A DNA stretch of 64,000 nucleotides from Pseudodesulfovibrio sp. JC047 (GTDB taxonomy: Bacteria > Desulfobacterota > Desulfovibrionia > Desulfovibrionales > Desulfovibrionaceae). The stretch lies in contig NZ_WUEH01000004.1 in NCBI RefSeq assembly GCF_010468615.1, forward strand, positions 62,001 to 126,000, in the 5' to 3' direction. The translations under genes were made by a program, and so were the position numbers. The notes under the pieces were generated by a model. That model was not told where the DNA came from and ran no database searches. It saw only the letters and a list, made by a program, of their open reading frames with translations. The stretch's first letter is position 1; every line of letters begins with the position of its first letter. Shown piece after piece: positions 27,044-35,788 of this stretch.

Positions 27044-30000
27044 ATGCTGTCCTTTCTCGATATGATTCCGTATGGCTCTCCCAGACTCCGGCGCATTGGA
27101 TTCTGGCTTCTCACCGCTTTCATCGCATACACATTGTTCGGTTTTTTTGCTGTTCCCCCACTCGTGAATCGGATCGCTTCCAACCAACTTCACGAGGCCT
27201 TGAACCGACCAGCCCACATCGAAACGGTGTCTTTCAATCCCTTCACCTACCGTCTTGAAATCTCCGGGCTGCATATCGACAAACTCGATGCAGAAGGGTC
27301 ACTGCTGTCAGTCAAAAAGATCGTGGCAGCCCCCGGCGTCACCAGTATTTGGGAATTCGCTCCGGTCATTTCCTATTTGCAACTCGACGGATTGCAGCTG
27401 GACATCACCTTTTTCGGCGACGGGAAATACTCCATTTCGGACATTCTCGAGGCACCGGTGACCGCACCGGACCAAACGGACGAAGCAGCACAAAATACCG
27501 CCATCTTCCCGTTTGCGCTCTACGGATTCGAGATGACCAACGCAACGATCACCTTCGACGATCGTCCGCACAAGAAAAAGCACGTCATCAAGGATATGTT
27601 TCTCCGGGTGCCCTTCACTTCGTCCTTTGCCAAGCTGAAAAAAGAATTCACCCAGCCAAAATTCACAGCCATCATTAACGGTGATCCCGTGGAACTCAAG
27701 GGGCGGACGCTTCCGTTTGACGAAACCCTGCTCACCGAATTCGAATTGGGAGCCGTGGATGTCGATCTCAACCAATATTGGCAATACGTCCCGCTCAAGA
27801 CACCACTCCAATTGAAAGACGGACAATTCACCTCGGATATTTCCCTCTTTTTCGAACGCCCAGAAGACCAACGGCTCAACTTGTTTCTGGGGGGCGGTGG
27901 ATCGTTAACGAATCTTGAATTCACGGACCCCAAAGAAAAATCCGTGGTGTCTGTCAAGGAACTCGCCTTTGAAATGGAACGATTCTCCCTTGGCGACAAG
28001 GCCTTAACCCTGACGAGTATCACTCTGGACACGCCATATTTCAAGGTCATCCGAGACACAAACAACATCATCAACTGGGCCACATATTTCCCCGGTTCAG
28101 AAATCAGTGACACAGGATCAACCGTTGAAATAACCTCCAAGAATGAAACGACCTTTTCGTTGGACATACGCAAAATCACCATGTCCAAAGGAACGATCGA
28201 TTGGGAAGACCGCCTCGTCAAAGGCGGCTTCAAACGCACGTTCAGCCCACTGTCTTTTACCGGTTCGGAAATCACGACCGCCGGGAATCACCCCTGTACC
28301 ATCGAAGCAATGGCCGGTTCAGAAGCGAATCCGGATGCGGGTATCCTGACTCTCAACGGTGTGGCCACGATCAAACCACTGTCTGCAACCGTCACGATTG
28401 CTGGCGAAAACATCCCGCTTCCGGTGTACTCATCCTACATCAACAACGCACAACCGCTTATTGTGGATTCCGGCATCGGCACATTTTCCGCCTCAGTCAA
28501 CGTCCTTGTGGAAGGCTCGACGCCCGCCCTGACCATACAGGATGGCAGCATGAGTCTCAGCGACCTTTCCATCAGCAAGCCGAACGCTTCAAACCCCAGT
28601 CTCGGATTGAAAGAACTGACAATTTCAGGCGCAACCCTTGATCTGAAAAAGCAGGCTATCACGATGAAAGACATCGTCGTGACAGACCCATTTGCCAAAG
28701 TCATCAGGGGAAAAAACGGCCAACTGGATCTAATCGCCCTCTTTGTCAAAGAAAAAGTCCAGCTCGACGAAATGAAAATCGTCAAAGCAGCCAAAGAAAC
28801 GTGGTCCCATGGGTGGAGCGCAGACTGCGCCCGAATCCAAATCAAAAACGGCGCAGCGCATCTGCGCGATCAATCACTGCACCATCCCGCAGATTTGGGA
28901 ATAAACGGCTTCACACTGGACATGAAAGAGTTTTCCTCCAAAGAAAAAGCCGCCATGCCATTTTCCCTCGACGGGAAATGGAGTGGAAAAGGGACCTTCT
29001 CTGTCGATGGCACCGTCTCCATACTCCCGCTCTGGTCAAACGGCCGCATCCGTCTCAATGGGTTGGGATTGCGTCCATTGGACGGGTATCTCGCAGAATA
29101 CACGGAACTCCTGATCGCCAAAGGCGCGGCCTTTGCCAACATCAAGTATTCCTTCAAAAATGGAAAAACGCCAAAATTCACCGTGACCGGCGACACCGCG
29201 CTTCGCTCGGTGTCCATCAAGGACACGTTCAGCAAAAAGGAAATCATCGGCCTTGACGCTCTTGACGTGAAGACACTGAAGTGTGCCACCGCTCCCAACA
29301 CGCTTTCCATCGGGGAAATCGCGCTCGCCGGACCGCGTGGGGTCATTCATTTTTCTGAAGATGGTCAGATAAATATCCGCCGGGCCTTACGGCTTCAGGA
29401 CACAACTCCCAAAACCGCAACAACTGCATCCGAGGCCCCTCCGGCTCAAGAGACAAAACAAGCAGGCCAGCCCCAAAAGGCCGCCCCCTTTTTCAAGTCC
29501 GTAAAAATCAACAAAATCAGCATGACCAAAGGAGCCGTCTCCTTCAAGGATGAAAGTGTCCACCCTGATTTTTCGACCAACCTGACAGGTATGAACCTGC
29601 TCCTCACCGAAGTGAACCAATCGCCCGAGGCCCGGCCCAAAGTGGATTTCAAGGGCAACATCGGGCCGACCCCCATGTCGATTTCCGGCGTGGTCAATCC
29701 GGTCATCACCCCGATCTATTCGGATCTCGTCATTGCCGTCAACGGCATGGAACTGGTGCCACTGACCCCATACACGCTCAAGAATCTGGCCTATCCCATT
29801 GAGAAAGGCCGTCTGTACGCTGATATTTCCTTTCAAACAGAAAACTGGCTTTTGAACGCGGAAAACAAATTCTACATCGAACAGCTTGTCTTGGGTGCAA
29901 AGGACAATCGCCCGGACGCGCCCAACGTGCCTGTCGAGTTCGGACTGTCACTTCTTCAGGACGGCGACGGCAACATGGAATTGAATCTGCCCATCCGAGG

Positions 30001-30685
30001 AGAACTCAACGATCCCGACTTCCAGATCGGTGGCATTGTCTTCAAGGCCATCGTCAGTCTCTTGTTCAAGGCGTTGGCCTCTCCATTCACCCTGATCGGC
30101 TCCATGTTCGGCGGCGGCGAAAACATGGATTTCGTGGTTTTCGAACCAGGCCGGCACGCGTTGGATGACAGCGGTCAACAAAAGATGGAGACCATCATCA
30201 AGGCGTTGACTGAACGGAAAAAACTCACACTGGAAGTGGATGGCGTCATTGATCCCGTCGCCGACAAGAACGGATTGGTCGAAGTGATCTTCGAAACCAA
30301 GATCAAGCAACAAAAATATGACGAGCTCTCTCGATCCGACCGAGCTGAAAATGACGTGGCCGACATGGTTATCGCACCGGAAGAATATGAAGATCTGCTC
30401 TTCGAAGCCTATGCCGACGAACCTGACGAAGAAGGCATCAAGCCCACCACGCTCTTCATGACCGATCGGCAACCCGTCGATGTCATGGAAAAATTCATCC
30501 GGGATCGAATCGTCATCACCGACGAATTATTACACGACCTCGCCATGGACCGAGCCAACACGGTCAAAAGTGCCATCATAGACAGTCACCCGGAATTGAA
30601 AGACCGAGTCTTTCTGCTCGACAGGAAAGACGCCGCAGGAAAAACCGGCGTTCCAGCACACCGGGCTGATCTCGGCATCAATTGA
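27044..30685 (+). CDS. DUF748 / AsmA-like giant envelope protein
   Basis: A 1213-residue protein with one N-terminal membrane segment (WLLTAFIAYTLFGFFAVPPL) followed by the DUF748 start PPLVNRIASNQLHEALNRPA and a very long beta-rich body, as in AsmA-like bridge proteins that span the periplasm. An Ala/Thr/Gln-rich linker lies near residues 780-815. The C-terminal part contains an OmpA-like stretch (HALDDSGQQKMETIIKALTE). AsmA-family proteins are implicated in moving phospholipid to the outer membrane; for DUF748 this is inference. RBS AGGTCG. It follows the lipoprotein, which may be a partner. Confidence 0.85.
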   Translation: MLSFLDMIPYGSPRLRRIGFWLLTAFIAYTLFGFFAVPPLVNRIASNQLHEALNRPAHIETVSFNPFTYRLEISGLHIDKLDAEGSLLSVKKIVAAPGVTSIWEFAPVISYLQLDGLQLDITFFGDGKYSISDILEAPVTAPDQTDEAAQNTAIFPFALYGFEMTNATITFDDRPHKKKHVIKDMFLRVPFTSSFAKLKKEFTQPKFTAIINGDPVELKGRTLPFDETLLTEFELGAVDVDLNQYWQYVPLKTPLQLKDGQFTSDISLFFERPEDQRLNLFLGGGGSLTNLEFTDPKEKSVVSVKELAFEMERFSLGDKALTLTSITLDTPYFKVIRDTNNIINWATYFPGSEISDTGSTVEITSKNETTFSLDIRKITMSKGTIDWEDRLVKGGFKRTFSPLSFTGSEITTAGNHPCTIEAMAGSEANPDAGILTLNGVATIKPLSATVTIAGENIPLPVYSSYINNAQPLIVDSGIGTFSASVNVLVEGSTPALTIQDGSMSLSDLSISKPNASNPSLGLKELTISGATLDLKKQAITMKDIVVTDPFAKVIRGKNGQLDLIALFVKEKVQLDEMKIVKAAKETWSHGWSADCARIQIKNGAAHLRDQSLHHPADLGINGFTLDMKEFSSKEKAAMPFSLDGKWSGKGTFSVDGTVSILPLWSNGRIRLNGLGLRPLDGYLAEYTELLIAKGAAFANIKYSFKNGKTPKFTVTGDTALRSVSIKDTFSKKEIIGLDALDVKTLKCATAPNTLSIGEIALAGPRGVIHFSEDGQINIRRALRLQDTTPKTATTASEAPPAQETKQAGQPQKAAPFFKSVKINKISMTKGAVSFKDESVHPDFSTNLTGMNLLLTEVNQSPEARPKVDFKGNIGPTPMSISGVVNPVITPIYSDLVIAVNGMELVPLTPYTLKNLAYPIEKGRLYADISFQTENWLLNAENKFYIEQLVLGAKDNRPDAPNVPVEFGLSLLQDGDGNMELNLPIRGELNDPDFQIGGIVFKAIVSLLFKALASPFTLIGSMFGGGENMDFVVFEPGRHALDDSGQQKMETIIKALTERKKLTLEVDGVIDPVADKNGLVEVIFETKIKQQKYDELSRSDRAENDVADMVIAPEEYEDLLFEAYADEPDEEGIKPTTLFMTDRQPVDVMEKFIRDRIVITDELLHDLAMDRANTVKSAIIDSHPELKDRVFLLDRKDAAGKTGVPAHRADLGIN

Positions 30686-30705
30686 TTTTTATAAAAGCAC
30701 AATGA

Positions 30706-30859
30706 GTGAAATACATCAGGTGGAGAGCCGCCTCCGGCGAAGGGGGATGATCCGTTTTGAGGGAAAGAGACCTTGGTGAAATAAATCAGGAGGGGAACCG
30801 CCTCCGGCGGGAATGACGGTGATTTCGCCTCCGGCGGCCAAAGGGGAACGCCCCTTTGG
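30706..30859. repeat. 34-nt direct repeats plus GC-rich hairpin after DUF748
   Basis: Two imperfect 34-nt copies (30706-30739 and 30776-30809; GTGAAATA.ATCAGG...GCCTCCGGCG) are followed by a 9-bp hairpin CCAAAGGGG/CCCCTTTGG at 30838-30859 flanked by CCTCCGGCGG blocks. The hairpin belongs to the same style of element as 2903-2938. No gene is visible. Confidence 0.75.
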
Positions 30860-30923
30860 ATTCCCATTGTCGCCTACGGCGAAGGGATGGATTGAAATCA
30901 AAAAGTAACACTCTTTCCTTTCA

Positions 30924-31367
30924 CCATCCAAAATCTTCATTCTCCCCGACCACAGAGCAACGCCGCCAAGGCGAGCGACCGGAACCACACACGCTATATT
31001 GAAGACGAATCCATCGGCGGAGAGGTGCCGGAGATGCAAAGCAACAGGGACGAAACGGCAACCCCAAAGTGACCTCACCATCCAAAATCTTCATTCGCCC
31101 CGACCACAGAGCAACGCCGCCAAGGCGAGCAACCGGAACCACACACCCCTCGAATCAAGACGAATCCATCGGCGGAGAGGTGCCGGAGATGCAAGGCGAC
31201 AGGGACGAAGCGGCAACCCCAAAGTCACGTCACCATCCAAAATCTTCATTCTCCCCGACCACAGAGCAACGCCGCCAAGGCGAGCGACCGGAACCACACA
31301 CCCCTCGAATCAAGACGAATCCATCGGCGGAGAGGTGCCGGAGATGCAAGGCGACAGGGACGAAGCG
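30924..31367. repeat. three tandem copies of a ~154-bp repeat
   Basis: Copies begin at 30924, 31078 and 31233 with CCATCCAAAATCTTCATTC and run to ...GACAGGGACGAAGCGG; they differ at few positions (the first has ACGCTATATTGAA where the others have ACCCCTCGAATCAA). Periods of 154 and 155 are not multiples of three, so the reading frame changes between copies and a coding repeat is unlikely. The third copy forms half of the inverted repeat that reaches into moaA. Confidence 0.92.
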
Positions 31368-31430
31368 GGAGTCTTCCCTCCAGCGAGTCCCTGTCAACGC
31401 AGCAGATTCGGTACCTATCCGCCGATGGAT
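31319..31430. repeat. large imperfect inverted repeat spanning the moaA stop codon
   Basis: The left arm 31319-31361 lies in the third tandem copy; the right arm 31387-31430 includes the last codons and stop of moaA. Outer 22 bp match at 20 positions (core ATCCATCGGCGGA) and the inner 9 bp match fully (GACAGGGAC). The 25-nt centre holds a small GGGA/TCCC hairpin. In RNA this would be a long 3' stem on the moaA message. Confidence 0.8.
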
Positions 31431-32425
31431 GCCATGCGGGTGTGACAGACGTCATGCCCGTGGTTGGCGGACATCTTGCGCAATAAATCATAGCCAATCG
31501 GCTTGGACCGCATGGCAGAACGAATAATGCGCTCCACAAAATCCAACCCAAGCTTTTCATTCCGCAAAGCCGGACGCAATTTGTACACCTTGTCCGAAAA
31601 AAGACAGGTCCTGAGGAATCCGTCAGACGTAATGCGAAGCCGGTTGCATGTCGCACAAAAATGATTGGAATACGAAGAAATCAACCCGAGACGACCCTTG
31701 CCATTCACAATGTCATACATGCGAGCCGGACCGTGACCGTGCTTGGGACCGTTGACTGAAGGACGCAGATCGGCCAACTGCTGAGCCTCGGTGAGAATGT
31801 CGTCCGCAGTCCAGACCAAATCGTCCTTCCACCCGGTCTCCGTGCCCACCGGCATAAATTCGATAAACCGGAAATCGATCTCCCGCGATGCCGCATATTC
31901 AAGGAATTCCGGCAATTCATCATCATTGACCCCGCGCATGGCCACACTGTTGACCTTGACGGTCATTCCAGCATCCAGACACCGATCAATATTTTCCCGA
32001 ACGATATCAAACTTGTCCCGTCCGGTAATCTGTTCATATTTTTTGCGATTCATGGTGTCCAGAGAGATATTCATCCGCCGGACGCCTGATTTGGCAAGGT
32101 GTTCAATATGCTCCCCAATCAGTGTGCCATTGGTCGTCACACACATGTCAACATTGGGAAAACGGTTGGCGGCAGCGATCATGAAATCCGCAAAACCCAA
32201 TCGAACAAAGGGTTCTCCGCCGGTAAAACGAACCTTTTCAACGCCGAACCCTTCGGCTAGCGCAATGATATCCAAAATTTCTTCGTACCGCAGGATCTTG
32301 GGATGCGGAATAAATTCCATTCCCTCTCCAGCACAATAGGTACACCGAAGATTACACCGATCCGTCACACTGATACGCATATAGCTGGCCGTCCGGCCAT
32401 GACTGTCAAGAATAGGGGCGTGCAT
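31415..32425 (-). CDS. moaA: GTP 3',8-cyclase MoaA
   Basis: Radical SAM enzyme for the first step of molybdopterin synthesis. N-terminal cluster motif C24-x3-C28-x2-C31 (DRCNLRCTYC), SAM-binding GGEPFVR, second [4Fe-4S] site FCATCNRLR...LRTC and the conserved C-terminal Gly-Gly (SIGG) needed by the family. I chose ATG 32425 (MHAPILDSHGR) with GAGGAAG upstream; the frame to 32443 overlaps moaE. It follows moaE by 10 bp. Molybdenum or tungsten enzymes such as formate dehydrogenase would be the users. Confidence 0.95.
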   Translation of the reverse strand: MHAPILDSHGRTASYMRISVTDRCNLRCTYCAGEGMEFIPHPKILRYEEILDIIALAEGFGVEKVRFTGGEPFVRLGFADFMIAAANRFPNVDMCVTTNGTLIGEHIEHLAKSGVRRMNISLDTMNRKKYEQITGRDKFDIVRENIDRCLDAGMTVKVNSVAMRGVNDDELPEFLEYAASREIDFRFIEFMPVGTETGWKDDLVWTADDILTEAQQLADLRPSVNGPKHGHGPARMYDIVNGKGRLGLISSYSNHFCATCNRLRITSDGFLRTCLFSDKVYKLRPALRNEKLGLDFVERIIRSAMRSKPIGYDLLRKMSANHGHDVCHTRMASIGG

Positions 32426-32435
32426 GGACTCTTCC

Positions 32436-32798
32436 TCAGGCAAAAATCTCTTTTTTTGAAACAGCTTCTGCCTTCACTCGATCCAGGAAGTCAGCCAACG
32501 CAGCTTTCACATTTTCACGAATATCACCAGCCACAATCAGGTACAGCACATCATCACCGGGCTGCATCCGACCAGACAAGGCATAGGCCCTGGCTTTGAA
32601 AATCCCTTCATAGGCTTCGATTTCCTGACGAATCTCTTCGATTTTATCGAGATCGGGCGTCACTTCAATAGCTGAAACTTCACTGTGGTCCTTTCGAGAC
32701 CACCCGCGAACAATGCCGTTATGCACAAGCACCATACCCACGTTATCAGCGAAACCAGGTTCTTTTTTCAACGCAGCAAGAGCCTTATTGATATCCAT
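32436..32798 (-). CDS. moaE: molybdopterin synthase catalytic subunit-like protein (MoaE)
   Basis: A 120-residue protein of the MoaE family, which adds the dithiolene sulfurs to precursor Z together with MoaD. The central DHSEVSAIEVTPD and GRMQPGDDVLYLIVAG and the C-terminal Lys pair (SKKE) fit. The typical RAPFWK region reads AEAVSKK, so it is a divergent member. ATG 32798 has AAGGAG seven bases upstream, which rules out the longer frame. No moaD is in the window. It is the first gene of a moaE-moaA unit behind a long leader. Confidence 0.8.
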   Translation of the reverse strand: MDINKALAALKKEPGFADNVGMVLVHNGIVRGWSRKDHSEVSAIEVTPDLDKIEEIRQEIEAYEGIFKARAYALSGRMQPGDDVLYLIVAGDIRENVKAALADFLDRVKAEAVSKKEIFA

Positions 32799-33178
32799 AA
32801 AATCTCCTTGTATTTTTCCAGCGATCATAATCCCGCACGACGATATGCTCTGTCCTCTGCAAGGACAAGCCTTTTCCTTTTACCCCCAGTCAGACACCGC
32901 ACACGCGCGGCACAAAATAATATCAGCTCCATAGGAGGGCGTATATGCTCCTGCTGATTCGGGAGGTACTGCTCGAACACAATTTTTTCGTATCGGCACC
33001 GCCAGCGCCGCATCATCATGACCGCTCACACCGCGGCCTGTCGATCAACGCCCTCCACCGCCCTGATCGGCAAATAAACAGCTTGGTGCGGCGAGGCAAC
33101 AGGCATGGGACCAGGGACAGCTTCCGGCCACTCTTTCCACCCGGAACCGCCTGGTCCCTGCTTTTTGCAAAATTAAAT
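32799..33178 (-). promoter_or_regulatory. long, potentially structured leader upstream of moaE
   Basis: 380 bp without a supported gene between ispH and moaE. Two strong dyads stand out. One at 32922-32958 has outer ATCAGC/GCTGAT and inner AGGAG/CTCCT. The other at 33107-33158 has outer GGGACCAGG/CCTGGTCCC and inner TTCCGG/CCGGAA. The second is followed on the plus strand by TGCTTTTT. A molybdenum-cofactor-type riboswitch would make sense here, but I could not match the consensus, so this is only a structured leader candidate. The plus-strand hairpin plus T run could instead end a small RNA. Confidence 0.35.
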
Positions 33179-34027
33179 TTAAAGTGACTTCAGACCATCA
33201 AGGACTTCATCAATCAAATTTCGTGGCGTCGAAGCTCCAGCAGTCACCCCAATACGGGCATACCCAGCCAATTCATCCAATTCCAAATCCACGACCGTCT
33301 CGATGTGTTGACACGGCGTTCCAGCATCCGTGACGACCTGGGCCAAACGGCGCGTGTTTCCGCTGATATATCCACCAACAACAACCATGAAATCCACTTC
33401 GGAAGCCAACCTCTTGGCCTCAGCCTGTCTGAGTCTGGTGGCATCGCAAATTGTACGGAGTACCTCGACCTGCACCTTTTCATCAGCAGAAAGGCGGTCG
33501 GCAATCTGATCGAATAAAACTCGATCCTGCGTTGTCTGGGCGGCCAAAACATACTTCTTGTCCGGGTTCAATTCATGTCGGTCCAATTCTTCGGGAGAGC
33601 CGAAGACGAAATAATCATGACTCGCATAACTGACCAGCCCTGCGACCTCGGGATGATCGGCCTCGCCATACAACAACAGCTCGGCACCACCAGCCGTATG
33701 ACGAGCAATGAGCAGTTGCGCTTTTTTCACACGAGGACAAGTCACGTCCTTGACAAAGACATCACGAGACTTCAATCCATCCTCAACCTGACGGGGAACA
33801 CCATGCGCCCGAATGACCGCGTATGCACCACCCGGCACGTCCTCGGGAGTATCAACCTTGGTGACGCCCTTGTCCGCATATTCCTTGAGCACCTGAGGAT
33901 TATGAATGATGGGACCAAGAATATAAATGGGGCGACCTTCCGCATTATCGATCAACGTATCCAAACGCGTCAATGCGAGATCAACCCCCATACAAAAGCC
34001 TGCGGTTTCAGCCAAAACAACGTCCAC
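33179..34027 (-). CDS. ispH: 4-hydroxy-3-methylbut-2-enyl diphosphate reductase
   Basis: Last enzyme of the MEP isoprenoid pathway; reduces HMBPP to IPP/DMAPP with a [4Fe-4S] cluster. The three cluster cysteines are Cys12 (ETAGFCMGV), Cys97 (VTCPRV) and Cys194 (RTICDATRLRQ); substrate-binding His are in IHNPQV, RAHGV and DHPEV. 282 residues, typical. The start is GTG 34027 with GGGGGAGAG just upstream. Divergent from a TetR gene. Confidence 0.95.
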   Translation of the reverse strand: MDVVLAETAGFCMGVDLALTRLDTLIDNAEGRPIYILGPIIHNPQVLKEYADKGVTKVDTPEDVPGGAYAVIRAHGVPRQVEDGLKSRDVFVKDVTCPRVKKAQLLIARHTAGGAELLLYGEADHPEVAGLVSYASHDYFVFGSPEELDRHELNPDKKYVLAAQTTQDRVLFDQIADRLSADEKVQVEVLRTICDATRLRQAEAKRLASEVDFMVVVGGYISGNTRRLAQVVTDAGTPCQHIETVVDLELDELAGYARIGVTAGASTPRNLIDEVLDGLKSL

Positions 34028-34053
34028 ACTCTCCCCCTTATCGAAAAACAGAT

Positions 34054-34064
34054 CGTTTGAAACG
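34054..34064. promoter_or_regulatory. small palindrome between ispH and the TetR gene
   Basis: CGTTTGAAACG, an 11-bp dyad in the divergent promoter region, could be half of a TetR operator. Short and unproven. Confidence 0.25.
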
Positions 34065-34085
34065 GTAAACTATCGGAAAATACAC

Positions 34086-34113
34086 TTGACTTACATCCTG
34101 ATTTTGCTAAGGA
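34086..34113 (+). promoter_or_regulatory. possible promoter of the TetR gene
   Basis: TTGACT, 16 bp, TAAGGA preceded by TGC (extended -10 like). It would leave a leader of about 50 nt before ATG 34171. Confidence 0.4.
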
Positions 34114-34170
34114 TTTTAACTGATGTTTCAAGCACTTTGAATCGGAATTCGCCAAACAGATAATAAAGAT

Positions 34171-34797
34171 ATGAACGAACCACAAGACGTCAACACCAAA
34201 GCGGCACTTTTATCGGCTGCCATTGAAGTTTTTGCCGACAAAGGCTTTGATTCAGCCACTGTCCGAAACATATGCAGTCAGGCCCAAGCGAATGTCGCTG
34301 CCGTCAACTATCATTACGGGAGCAAAAGCGGGCTGTATGCTGCGGTCCTCGAAGAAATTTTCCCCAAAAAGGAAGATTGGCAGAAGCTTGACAGCTCCAC
34401 CGCACACCCTGAAGCTCGTCTTCATGAATTCGTTCGTGGGCTTGTGGCCGAAATTTATCGAATGGGAAGCGACATGACCGCACGCCGGTGGGCTATTTTC
34501 CTCCGAGAAATGGCCAAGCCGAGCAAACATCTCGACTTCATCGTTCGCAGGCAGGTCCAGGCGCGAACCGATGAATTGCGACACATCGTGGCCGAACTGC
34601 TGGGACCGAACACCCCGGAAACAACCATGGCCTTTTGCAGTGCCAATGTGTGGGCCTTGATACTCGACCAACTGCTCATCCAGCCAATTCTCGAACGGTT
34701 AACGCCAAACCGACCAGGCATGGATGAAAACATAGACGCCTTTGTGGATCATGTCGTCAAATTTTCTCTTGGCGGCATCAATGCCGTTAAAAAATAG
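34171..34797 (+). CDS. TetR/AcrR family transcriptional regulator (CerR-like C-terminus)
   Basis: A 208-residue repressor-type regulator. The N-terminal TetR helix-turn-helix is clear (AAIEVFADKGFDSATVRNICSQAQANVAAVNYHYGSK read in two parts: strong match to the family through NYHYGSKSGLY). The C-terminal ligand domain (FLREMAKPSKHLDFIVRRQ; FCSANVWALILDQLLIQP) resembles the CerR/DUF1956 type. It overlaps or abuts a glutaminyl cyclase gene and is divergent from ispH; the target genes are unknown. Confidence 0.88.
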   Translation: MNEPQDVNTKAALLSAAIEVFADKGFDSATVRNICSQAQANVAAVNYHYGSKSGLYAAVLEEIFPKKEDWQKLDSSTAHPEARLHEFVRGLVAEIYRMGSDMTARRWAIFLREMAKPSKHLDFIVRRQVQARTDELRHIVAELLGPNTPETTMAFCSANVWALILDQLLIQPILERLTPNRPGMDENIDAFVDHVVKFSLGGINAVKK

Positions 34798-35704
34798 CAC
34801 ACGACTCGCACGCTTCACGGGCCAACGCCCCGTCGCTCTCAATCGGAGCACCCACATATTTTCTTTGACAGACACTCTCGTCCGGCCTGACGAAATCGCA
34901 TGGAGTGTCGCCACAGCCTTTCACGCAAACCACATATTTTTCTGGTCTTTTGTCTGCTTCCTGGCCGCACTCTTCATCCCCAACGCAGTATGTGCCGAGG
35001 GTGTGCATTTCCCCTGCACCGTCATCAACGAATATCCACACGACGCCAAAACGTCGACACAGGGACTTTTCGTGCATGAGGGAACGCTCTATGAATCCTC
35101 TGGGGGGTATCGACGATCCTTTCTCGCCACAGTCGAACTAAAAACAGGCCGTCATATCCGCTCAGTCCCGCTTCCCGGTCGCTACTTCGCGGAAGGCATG
35201 GCCACACAAGGCGACCATCTGCGCTTGCTGACCTGGCGATCCGGCACCGGATTCATCTACCGTCTGGACACGCTCGAAAAACTGGAAACATTTGCATACC
35301 GGCCCCGCTTTCACACCATGGAAGGATGGGGATTAGCCTTTGACGGCAACAATTTCATCCTTTCATCCGGGACCGACCGGCTCACCGTGTACACCCCGAA
35401 AGAGTTCACCCCAATTTCGATAATTCGTGTCACCAGCAACGGCAAACCTGTCCGCCAACTCAATGAATTGGAATATATCAATGGGATGGTGTACGCGAAT
35501 ATCTGGAAATCAGACATCGTGATCATGATTGACCCGAAAACAGGACACGCCCACGGACAAATTGATCTGTCTCCCTTGCGAAAACGGCTTTCTCCCAGCA
35601 GCGGTGTGGCCAACGGCATCGCCTATGACGCACACTCCAAACGCCTGTACGTCACCGGCAAGCACTGGAACAAACTGTTCGAAATAGCACTCCCCCAATT
35701 CTAA
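34781..35704 (+). CDS. secreted glutaminyl-peptide cyclotransferase (glutamine cyclotransferase)
   Basis: Five-bladed beta-propeller enzyme that converts N-terminal Gln of proteins to pyroglutamate. The body from YPHDAKTSTQGLFVHEGTLYESSGGY through MEGWGLAFDGNNFILSSGTD and LNELEYINGMVYANIWKSD to GVANGIAYD follows the bacterial/plant-type family well. A hydrophobic signal-like segment (HIFFWSFVCFLAALFIPNAVCA) precedes it, so export is likely. The start is uncertain: the only in-frame ATG codons upstream lie inside the TetR gene (34781 is the last), leaving about 50 residues before the signal segment; a TTG at 34865 is an alternative. Confidence 0.8.
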   Translation: MPLKNSTRLARFTGQRPVALNRSTHIFSLTDTLVRPDEIAWSVATAFHANHIFFWSFVCFLAALFIPNAVCAEGVHFPCTVINEYPHDAKTSTQGLFVHEGTLYESSGGYRRSFLATVELKTGRHIRSVPLPGRYFAEGMATQGDHLRLLTWRSGTGFIYRLDTLEKLETFAYRPRFHTMEGWGLAFDGNNFILSSGTDRLTVYTPKEFTPISIIRVTSNGKPVRQLNELEYINGMVYANIWKSDIVIMIDPKTGHAHGQIDLSPLRKRLSPSSGVANGIAYDAHSKRLYVTGKHWNKLFEIALPQF

Positions 35705-35788
35705 GACACTTTTTTTAAATTCCTCCTGAACTGCGAGGACGGCCACAGACCAGCCAACGAAGCAGATGGGCCGCTCTCGGACACCGAG

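Noticed and set aside
30924-31367. CRISPR array
   Set aside because: Units of about 154 bp are contiguous, with no short repeat/unique spacer alternation and no cas genes.
30999-31527. plus-strand frames through the 154-bp repeats
   Set aside because: Repeat period is not a multiple of three, so each copy is read in another frame; the end overlaps moaA antisense.
32825-33019. 64-codon minus-strand frame upstream of moaE
   Set aside because: No RBS, and it lies in a region better explained as structured leader.
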